This document shows, piece after piece, positions 44,755 to 51,633 of a stretch of 64,000 bases of DNA. The translations under genes were made by a program, and so were the position numbers. Every line of letters begins with the position of its first letter. Position 1 is the first letter of the stretch. The notes beneath the pieces are model-generated. The model had not been told where the DNA came from. It ran no database searches and saw nothing but the letters and a program-made list of their open reading frames with translations. This DNA comes from AC-32 sp963755635 (lineage in GTDB: Bacteria; Actinomycetota; Thermoleophilia; Gaiellales; Gaiellaceae): NCBI GenBank assembly GCA_963755635.1, contig CAVWKS010000036.1, positions 1 through 64,000 of the forward strand, in the 5' to 3' direction.

Positions 44755-45696
44755 ATGGCGCAGCGGCCGCTCCCTGACGCGCTCCCCGAGCCCGAGGTTC
44801 CGGACACGCGGCTCGAGGTCGTGGCCGACGACGTCGACGCCGAGGAGGAAAAGGAGGCGCGGCCCGAGCCGCAGACTGCCGATCCGCTCAAGCTCTACGT
44901 CCGCCAGATCGGCGACGGCCGCCTGCTCACCCGTGGTGAGGAACGCGAGCTCGCGCGCCTGAAGGACGAGGGCGACGAGGCCGCCAAGCAGAAGCTGATC
45001 GAGTCGAATCTGCGCCTGGTGATGTCGATCACGCGCAACTACACGAAGGCCGGCGTCCCGCTGCTCGACCTGATCCAGGAGGGCAACCTCGGCCTGATTC
45101 GCGCGGTCGAGAAGTTCGACTACAAGCTCGGCTACAAGCTTTCGACGTACGCGACCTGGTGGATCCGACAGGCGATCACGCGTGCCCTGGCCGACCAGGG
45201 CCGCACGATCCGGCTCCCGGTCCACGTTGCCGAGCAGGTGCGCAAGGTGATGCGCGCCCGCCGCGTGCTCGCGCAGAAGCACAATCGCGAGGCGACCCTG
45301 CCGGAGATCGCCAAGGAGAGCGGCTTCCCGCCCGAGCGCGTCCGCGCGCTGCTCGAGCTCGTCGAGGACCCGGTCAGCCTGGAAACGCCCGTCGGCGACG
45401 GCGAGAGCCTCTACGGCGACCTGATCGAGGACACGCATTCCGACCGGCCCGACGACGCGACCGCGGTCATCCTCCGTTCCGCCGAGCTCTCGGTCGCGCT
45501 CAACCGCCTCGCGCCGCGGATGCGGCACGTGCTCTGCCGGCGGTTCGGCCTCGACGGGGAGCCCGCGCAGACGCTCGAGGAGGTCGGCGCCGATCTGGGC
45601 ATCACGCGCGAGCGCGTGCGCCAGCTCGAGTCTCGGGCCCTGCGCGAGCTGCGCACGGTCGCTCCGGCGCTCCAGCTCTACCTGCGCGGCGAGTAG
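44755..45696 (+). CDS. RNA polymerase sigma factor, sigma-70 family (group 1/2)
   Basis: The product (313 aa from ATG 44755) has sigma regions 1.2 to 4.2: DPLKLYVRQIG (1.2), LIESNLRLVMSIT, DLIQEGNLGLIRAVEKFDYKLGYKLSTYATWWIRQ (2.1-2.4), a region 3 and RERVRQLESRALRELR (4.2). It lacks the region 1.1-like extension seen in the second sigma gene nearby, so it resembles a group 2 alternative of the primary factor. A TTG at 44701 in frame would add 18 residues but has no support. A palindrome lies directly downstream, between it and the phosphatase gene. Confidence 0.9.
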   Translation: MAQRPLPDALPEPEVPDTRLEVVADDVDAEEEKEARPEPQTADPLKLYVRQIGDGRLLTRGEERELARLKDEGDEAAKQKLIESNLRLVMSITRNYTKAGVPLLDLIQEGNLGLIRAVEKFDYKLGYKLSTYATWWIRQAITRALADQGRTIRLPVHVAEQVRKVMRARRVLAQKHNREATLPEIAKESGFPPERVRALLELVEDPVSLETPVGDGESLYGDLIEDTHSDRPDDATAVILRSAELSVALNRLAPRMRHVLCRRFGLDGEPAQTLEEVGADLGITRERVRQLESRALRELRTVAPALQLYLRGE

Positions 45697-45714
45697 CCCA
45701 GTACGAATAGCCGA

Positions 45715-45729
45715 GTAACAGTCTGTTAC
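45715..45729. promoter_or_regulatory. 15-bp palindrome GTAACA-GTC-TGTTAC
   Basis: GTAACA (45715-45720) and TGTTAC (45724-45729) are perfect inverted repeats around GTC, 10 nt before the CpsB-like start. It is AT-rich against its surroundings, lies in the 43-bp gap after the sigma gene, and looks like an operator for a dimeric regulator. Confidence 0.5.
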
Positions 45730-46439
45730 AAGGCTGGGTGTGGGTACCGTGGAATCGGTGCGGCCCGCATTCCTTGACTGCCATTCCCACGTCGTTCCCT
45801 CCGGCGACGACGGCGCTCAGAGCGCCGCTGAAGGGCTCGACCTCTGCCGGCTGGCCGCTCGAACCGGCACAGAGGTGCTCTACGCCACGCCGCACGTCTC
45901 GCCGCTCTTGCCGCTGACTCACGCCCGCGAGGAGGCGATCCGGTCCGCGTTCGAAGCGCTCCGCAGCCGCGCGCCGCTCGAGCTGCGGCTCGGCTACGAG
46001 CTGACGCCGATGCCGTCGCTCCTGGAGGAGAGCCCCGAGCGCTACCTGCTCGAGGGAACCGAGCTCGTGCTCGTCGAGGTGCCCTTCATCGGGCCGCCTG
46101 ACGAGCTGCTCGCCGTCGCGGAGCACATCGAGTCCGCCGGGCTCGTCCCGCTGATCGCGCACCCGGAACGGACCGAGGCGGTGCGCTCGGACCTCGGGCT
46201 GCCGGAGCGTTTGACAGAACACGGCTGGCCGCTGCAGGTCAACGCGACGAGCCTTCTGGGCCGTCACGGGGAGGAGGCCGAGTCGATCGGCTGGGAGCTG
46301 GTCGAAAGCGGCCTCGCCGCGATCGTGGCGTCGGACGGCCACCGACTGACGCGGCCCGCGCGCCTCGACGACGCCTACGTGCTGGTGAAGGAGCGAGTGG
46401 GGGAGGAGGCTGCGCTGGAGCTGTTCGACGGGACGCTGC

Positions 46440-47531
<1,092 letters not shown>

Positions 47532-47562
47532 GTCTGAAACCCCCTCCTGAGCGCAACTACTG

Positions 47563-47593
47563 CTTGACGCACGGTAACCGGTGTTATGTCAAG
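47563..47593. promoter_or_regulatory. Inverted repeat CTTGAC-N19-GTCAAG before rpoD
   Basis: CTTGAC (47563-47568) and GTCAAG (47588-47593) flank a GC-rich centre with GGTAACCGG. Read leftward, the right arm contains a perfect -35 TTGACA, but no good -10 follows at 17 nt. It may be an operator or part of the sigma-gene promoter. Confidence 0.4.
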
Positions 47594-47830
47594 TTGCCCG
47601 ACGAACCGTCAGTCCCCCAATCGCGCCAACCCGTTCGGGACCAGAAGTTCGCCGAGCCGGTTTCCCTTTCGTCCACCGCTCTCGCTGACTTTCCCCTTCC
47701 GGGTACAGTCCTCGAGTTCGGCTTCGACCTACTCGGGCTCCGTGCTCGGCGCAAGCAGGAATCTAGGGCCTTCGCCGGGGTCGTGCAAGGGGTGAAGAAC
47801 ACGTCGAGGCCGCAATTTGCGGAAATTCAA

Positions 47831-47871
47831 TTTTCCACATTTCCACAGCAGACCGTGCAACATGTGGATAA
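47831..47871. promoter_or_regulatory. Cluster of three DnaA-box-like 9-mers
   Basis: TTTTCCACA (47831-47839), ATTTCCACA (47839-47847) and TGTGGATAA (47863-47871) lie within 41 bp. The third is the exact complement of the consensus TTATCCACA. The surrounding sequence is AT-rich. No dnaA, dnaN or gyrase gene is nearby, so this is more likely a DnaA-binding locus than the replication origin. Confidence 0.5.
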
Positions 47872-47905
47872 CACGGCTCCCGGCGCCGCGGTAGGCTTCC
47901 ACGTC

Positions 47906-48124
47906 GTGGCGCACCTCCGCCCTCCCTCTTTCTCCCAGGGAACAAGCGCGTTCCTGTGGGGCCTTTGCCTGGGCGTGTTCATCTGGCTCGGGATGGTCGC
48001 GGTGGGCATCTCCGGCGCGACGTCGTTCATCGTCGGCGCCGTCTCGGGCTTCGGGATCTTCGTCTACGTGCGCGCGTTCGGCGGCGACGAGCCGGCTCGT
48101 CAGAGCGGCCGGCGCGCGCGCTGA
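47906..48124 (+). CDS. Small two-helix membrane protein, unknown
   Basis: The 72-residue product has a polar N-terminus (10-15 residues), two hydrophobic helices (about residues 17-34 and 38-54) and a basic tail rich in Arg. No family is recognised. GTG 47906 is chosen because TAGGCT lies 8 nt upstream and because the same frame further upstream loses coding character and would cross the DnaA-box-like cluster. The 3' end overlaps a small convergent gene by 25 nt. Confidence 0.65.
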   Translation: MAHLRPPSFSQGTSAFLWGLCLGVFIWLGMVAVGISGATSFIVGAVSGFGIFVYVRAFGGDEPARQSGRRAR

Positions 48125-48294
48125 GCGCCCGTCAGGCCGAAGAGCAGCATCCGGGTCAGCTCGGCGCCGAGGATGTCGCGCAGGCGGTCGAACACCGGCC
48201 GGCGCGACTGCTGGTCCGAGGCGGCGCTGATCGCGGCACAGTGCGCGAGCAAGAGCTCCACGGCGCGGGTGTCGCGATGGACTGCGGCGTCCAT
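48100..48294 (-). CDS. Small hypothetical protein
   Basis: The 64-residue frame has strong G/C bias at third positions, like the real genes around it, and a protein-like composition (amphipathic helices, LLLAHCAAISAA, VFDRLRDILGAEL). No family is recognised and no membrane helix is clear. It starts with ATG and overlaps the convergent 72-residue gene by 25 nt. Upstream of it, on the minus strand, lies a strong hairpin after the next gene. Confidence 0.5.
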   Translation of the reverse strand: MDAAVHRDTRAVELLLAHCAAISAASDQQSRRPVFDRLRDILGAELTRMLLFGLTGAQRARRPL

Positions 48295-48321
48295 ACAGCC
48301 GCTATCGGCCCTTTCGTCCAG

Positions 48322-48359
48322 CCCGCTTCATCCCTCCCCGGAGGGAAGGACGAAGCGGG
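48322..48359. terminator. Long imperfect hairpin after the 48372-48929 gene
   Basis: CCCGCTTC (48322-48329) pairs with GAAGCGGG (48352-48359), and an inner stem TCCCTCC/GGAGGGA fills most of the loop. It lies 13 bp past the stop codon of the minus-strand gene. There is no T-run, so termination strength is uncertain. Confidence 0.5.
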
Positions 48360-48371
48360 ACTGAGTGTGAG

Positions 48372-48929
48372 CTAGCTCCGGACCGGCTCGCGCTCCCGCG
48401 AGACGGGCGTGCCGTCGGCGGTGCGATCGCGCGTGTAAACCGTCTCGTCACCGGCGGCCGGCGTCTCGTCGGCGGCCGTGCGGCCGCGACCGACCGGCCG
48501 CGGCGTCGCGGGGCCGGACGTGTCGAACGAGAAGCCGAACACGAGCCCGATGCCGAATGCGAGCACGGACACGTACTCCGCCAGATCGCGCACGAGGCCC
48601 AGGATCCCGATGTCGCCCGACCAGCTCATGACGTGATTTCGCGCCCAGTTCGGATGCGGCTGGTGCGCGACCACGACCCAGCCGGCCGCGATCAGCGTCG
48701 GGATGAACGCGAGCAGGAAGACGTTGGCCGAAAGTCTCGGCAGGCCTCCCTTCGTCCAGCCGCCGAGCAGCTGCGACAGGGCCATCGTCAGGCCTGCGGC
48801 GGCCACGATTCCGTAGACCGCCCAGTAGCCCCCGGTGGAGCCGTCGTCGATCTGCGTTGCGATCCAGATCAGAAACCCGGCTAGAGCCACGCCGAGCAGC
48901 GTCGCTATGCCACGTGTCAGACCGTACAT
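48372..48929 (-). CDS. Four-helix membrane protein with charged C-terminal tail, unknown
   Basis: The 185-residue product has four hydrophobic segments (about residues 5-25, 35-58, 68-88 and 112-135). Its hydrophilic tail of about 45 residues is rich in Arg, Thr, Glu and Pro. No family is recognised. A good Shine-Dalgarno, GGAGGTGG, lies 4-5 nt before the ATG, and TAGGAC (complement of 48948-48953) upstream could be the -10 of a leadered transcript. The gene stands alone; its neighbours give no functional hint. Confidence 0.72.
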   Translation of the reverse strand: MYGLTRGIATLLGVALAGFLIWIATQIDDGSTGGYWAVYGIVAAAGLTMALSQLLGGWTKGGLPRLSANVFLLAFIPTLIAAGWVVVAHQPHPNWARNHVMSWSGDIGILGLVRDLAEYVSVLAFGIGLVFGFSFDTSGPATPRPVGRGRTAADETPAAGDETVYTRDRTADGTPVSREREPVRS

Positions 48930-48980
48930 GCAACCACCTCCGGGCCGGTCCTACCCCGCCCCCCGAAACCGCAACCTCGG

Positions 48981-49583
48981 CTACAGCGACAGGCGCCGGG
49001 CGTCGAATCGCGCAGAGTGGAGCTCTTCCGAGAACTCCTCGATGGCCCGCTCGGCGTCGAGCTGGAAGACGTGCTCCACGACGCCGATCTGCGCGTCGTT
49101 GTGGAAGGGCACGTCGACGTGCGCGCTCGAGACGAGGTTGACCGAGACGCTGCCGCAGACCGGGCAGCGCACGGCGATCCCGACCGCCTCACGGTCCTGT
49201 GCCGGAGCGAGCAGGAAGAACGAGGACGGAAAGATCGGGCGCGGGCGCTCCTCGGGGTAGCAGAAGAAGCTCCAGGGCCACTCCCCCGCTCCGATCCGGC
49301 GCGCGGCCAGGTCGGCCAGCTCGTCCTCGACCGCGTCGAGCTGCGCGGTCATCAGGTTGAGGAACACGCCTGCGGCCAGGCCCAGCGGTGCCCAGTCGAG
49401 CTCGTCGTGCGTGACGAGGCCCGGATGGCGCTCGCCACAAGCGCAGTCGAAGTCGACCTCGAAGACGGCCGGGTGCGCCGCGCCCGGCAGCTGCTCGATC
49501 CGCCGGAACGCGGAGAGCGCGACTCTGGCCTCTCCCCGGTCCGGGCACGAGAACGCGTAGCGCGTCGTCAGGGCGTCGTACAT
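48981..49583 (-). CDS. Cysteine-rich (zinc-ribbon-like) hypothetical protein
   Basis: The 200-residue soluble product has three cysteine sites that could bind zinc: SCPDRG near residue 13, CACGERH near 47-50 and RCPVCGS near 139-142. The pattern recalls CpXC-type zinc proteins, but I cannot assign a family. The middle contains a Trp/Phe-rich WPWSFFCYPEERPRP segment. TAGAAA (complement of 49590-49595) lies 6 nt before the ATG, so the message is probably leaderless. Confidence 0.68.
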   Translation of the reverse strand: MYDALTTRYAFSCPDRGEARVALSAFRRIEQLPGAAHPAVFEVDFDCACGERHPGLVTHDELDWAPLGLAAGVFLNLMTAQLDAVEDELADLAARRIGAGEWPWSFFCYPEERPRPIFPSSFFLLAPAQDREAVGIAVRCPVCGSVSVNLVSSAHVDVPFHNDAQIGVVEHVFQLDAERAIEEFSEELHSARFDARRLSL

Positions 49584-49618
49584 ATGCCCTTTCTAATCGG
49601 CTCGCCGGACGCGAAACC

Positions 49619-50137
49619 CTAGTACTGGATGAGCGAGTGCACGTCGTACTCGCCCAGCTGCTTGCGGCCCTCGAGGAACGCGAGCTCGATCACGAAGGCG
49701 ACACCCACGATCTCGCCGCCGAGCTGCTCCGCCAGGCTGCAGATGGCGCCCGCGGTGCCGCCGGTCGCCAGGACGTCGTCGTGCACCAGGACGCGCTGTC
49801 CGTTCGCAATCGCGTCGGAGTGGAGCTCCAGGCTGTTTTCGCCGTATTCGAGCGCGTACGTGGCGCTCACGGTCTCCCAGGGCAGCTTGCCGGGCCTCCG
49901 CGCAGCCACGAAGCCACATCCGAGCTTGTATGCGAGCGCGGCGCCGAGGATGAACCCGCGCGCCTCCGCGCCCAGGATCACGTCCGGCTTGCGCGGCGCG
50001 ATCCAGTCGGCGAGCAGGTCGACCGTCTCCCGCAGCGTCGCCGGGTCGGCGAGCAGCGGCATGATGTCCTTGAAGACGATCCCCGGCTCCGGGAAGTCCG
50101 GGACGTCCCGGATCTTGGCTTTCAGGCTCTCCGACAC
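49619..50137 (-). CDS. apt: Adenine phosphoribosyltransferase
   Basis: APRT converts adenine and PRPP to AMP (purine salvage). The 172-residue product has PDFPEPGIVFKDI, EARGFILGAALAYKLG, RRPGKLPWET, and the PRPP-binding motif VLVHDDVLATGGTA (Asp-Asp intact). The length is typical. It follows the MerR-like gene by 2 nt and ends the operon RsiG-like, GarA-like, FtsR-like, apt. Confidence 0.95.
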   Translation of the reverse strand: MSESLKAKIRDVPDFPEPGIVFKDIMPLLADPATLRETVDLLADWIAPRKPDVILGAEARGFILGAALAYKLGCGFVAARRPGKLPWETVSATYALEYGENSLELHSDAIANGQRVLVHDDVLATGGTAGAICSLAEQLGGEIVGVAFVIELAFLEGRKQLGEYDVHSLIQY

Positions 50138-50139
50138 GG

Positions 50140-50859
50140 CTAGCCGGAAGCGAGTTGCCGCAGGTCGCGCCAGAAGAGGAGCGTCGAGAGCTCCTGCGCC
50201 AGCTCCGCGAGCGTCTCGAGCTGCTGGATGCCGCCTTCGCGGCGCTCGGGATTGCGCGAGCGCAGCGCCGGTGCGAGCACCTGGTGCAGCAGCCCCGCCT
50301 CGCGGTCCGCGGCGGTGCGGAAGGTGCGCAGGTGCCGCGCCGAGATTCCGTAGCGCGAGAGCTTCGCGCAGGCGACTGCGATGTCGACGTCGGTCGCCTG
50401 GTAGAGCTTGTCGCTCCCCTCCCGGCGCGGATGGAGCAGGCCGAACTCCTCCAGCTCCCGGGCGAGCTCCGGCGCGATCGCGGCCCGCTCGCAGAGCTCC
50501 GCGAGGCTCAGCTCGTCGTCGGGCTCGGCCAGCCCGCCGGCACGCTGCCGGCGACGCTCCTTGCCCGCGCCCGAGGGCGAGGCAAGCTCCTGCCGGATCA
50601 CGCGCAGCGGCAGGAACTCGTCACGCTGGAGCCGGAGGATCGTCTCCAGGCGCTCCACGTCGTCCTCGCCGAAGAGCCGGTAGCCGCTCTGCGTGCGCCT
50701 CGGCGCGAGCAGGCCCTGGTCCTCGAGGTAGCGGATCTTCGAGATCGAGATGTCCGGGAACTCGGTCTGCAGCGCCCGGCAGACGGCGCCGATCGTGAGC
50801 AGCCGCCGCTGCTGCTGTCCGTCGGCTGCCGGCCGGTCCGATGCAGGAGCGGTCGTCAT
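50140..50859 (-). CDS. MerR-family regulator, FtsR-like
   Basis: The 239-residue product has an N-terminal MerR winged helix (LLTIGAVCRALQTEFPDISISKIRYLEDQGLLAPRRTQSGYRLF), with an insert between the first two helices that is typical of the actinobacterial FtsR/Rv1828 group. A helical C-terminal domain of about 110 residues follows. FtsR activates the divisome gene ftsZ in corynebacteria. It overlaps the FHA gene (4 nt); the same FHA-MerR pairing occurs in mycobacteria (Rv1827-Rv1828). The target here is unknown. Confidence 0.87.
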   Translation of the reverse strand: MTTAPASDRPAADGQQQRRLLTIGAVCRALQTEFPDISISKIRYLEDQGLLAPRRTQSGYRLFGEDDVERLETILRLQRDEFLPLRVIRQELASPSGAGKERRRQRAGGLAEPDDELSLAELCERAAIAPELARELEEFGLLHPRREGSDKLYQATDVDIAVACAKLSRYGISARHLRTFRTAADREAGLLHQVLAPALRSRNPERREGGIQQLETLAELAQELSTLLFWRDLRQLASG

Positions 50860-51323
50860 TTCCGCAGGAAGGTGAGCTTGTACTTGCCGACCTGGAGCTC
50901 GTCGCCGTTCTCGAGCGGCGCCGACTCGATCCGCTTCCGGTTCAGGAACGTGCCGTTGAGGCTGCCGAGGTCCTCGATGAAGAGCTCGCCGTCGCGTTCG
51001 ACGAGGGCCGCGTGCGTGCGGGAAACCGTGACGTCGTCGAGGAAGATGTCGCAGTCGGGCGAGCGGCCGATCGTCGTGCGCTCACCCTGCGGCACGAAGT
51101 GCTCGCCGGCGCGGCCGCCTCCCGAACGGACGACGAGCGCCGGCCCTTCGGTCCCGAGCTCCTCGAGCGTGACCGACGGCTCCTCGTCCCCTTCGTCCGG
51201 CGTGTAGCTCATCGTCGTCTCGGTGCCCGGCTCCTCCGTGACGAGCAGCGCGCCGCAGCGGGAGCAGTAGTTCGCGGCCTCCGGGTTCTGGAAGCCGCAC
51301 TCAGGACAGTAGATGTGGCTCAT
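50856..51323 (-). CDS. FHA-domain protein, GarA/OdhI-like, with zinc ribbon
   Basis: The 155-residue product has three parts: an N-terminal zinc ribbon (YCPECG...YCSRCG, residues 5-23), an acidic Thr-rich segment with TETTM, and a C-terminal FHA domain (about 65-155: GRSPDCDIFLDD, SRTHAAL, DLGSLNGTFLN). In GarA/OdhI the ETT motif is phosphorylated by Ser/Thr kinases and then bound by the protein's own FHA domain, switching off inhibition of 2-oxoglutarate metabolism. The ETT and the MerR neighbour both fit this role. The zinc ribbon at the N-terminus is an addition relative to mycobacterial GarA. Confidence 0.88.
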   Translation of the reverse strand: MSHIYCPECGFQNPEAANYCSRCGALLVTEEPGTETTMSYTPDEGDEEPSVTLEELGTEGPALVVRSGGGRAGEHFVPQGERTTIGRSPDCDIFLDDVTVSRTHAALVERDGELFIEDLGSLNGTFLNRKRIESAPLENGDELQVGKYKLTFLRK

Positions 51324-51568
51324 TCCTCGCTCGGAGGCGCAGCCTTGCCGGCGAGGATCGCCGCGAGATGGTCGACGTCGACCTGCTCGAGCACGCTCTT
51401 CCCGCCCGTCTCGCGCAGCCGCGCCTGGAGCTCGGCCCGCAGGAGGTCGATCTTCCCGTGCAGGATCCGGCGCCGGTACGAGACCTCCAGCTCTTCCTTG
51501 GTGAGGTCGTCGATCAGCTTCTTCAGGTCGGCGTCGGAGAGCGATGCGAGATCGGGAAACGCTTCCAC
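51320..51568 (-). CDS. RsiG-like anti-sigma factor, predicted cyclic-di-GMP binding
   Basis: The 82-residue helical product contains LSDADLKKLIDDLTKEELEVSYRRRILHGKIDLLRAEL. RsiG proteins bind cyclic-di-GMP through E-x3-S-x2-R-x3-Q-x3-D helices and hold the sigma factor WhiG. Here the order E, S, R, His, D is intact with His in place of Gln. Only one copy of the motif is present, so it would act as a homodimer, as reported for some RsiG homologues. GTG 51568 follows a purine-rich site (AAAGGTAC), and TACACT (complement of 51602-51607) may be the -10. It overlaps the FHA gene by 4 nt. No WhiG gene lies in the window. Confidence 0.75.
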   Translation of the reverse strand: MEAFPDLASLSDADLKKLIDDLTKEELEVSYRRRILHGKIDLLRAELQARLRETGGKSVLEQVDVDHLAAILAGKAAPPSEE

Positions 51569-51633
51569 GGAGTACCTTTCGTCGGGATCGCGGCTCCTCC
51601 TAGTGTATGCAGGAGGACACCGAAGGGTCAACC

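Larger units (their letters stand above)
47532..47905. other. 374-bp AT-rich intergenic region with DnaA-box-like sites
   Basis: This is the longest gene-free stretch in the window. It begins with the promoter/leader area of the sigma gene, including an inverted repeat at 47563-47593. The middle (about 47600-47820) shows no ORF with convincing codon use and no strong hairpin. The right part (47815-47880) is AT-rich and carries three DnaA-box-like 9-mers, then TAGGCT (47892-47897) before the next gene. Confidence 0.6.

Noticed and set aside
47831..47871. Chromosomal replication origin
   Set aside because: Only three boxes and no dnaA, dnaN, gyrase or rpmH nearby; kept only as a DnaA-box-like cluster.
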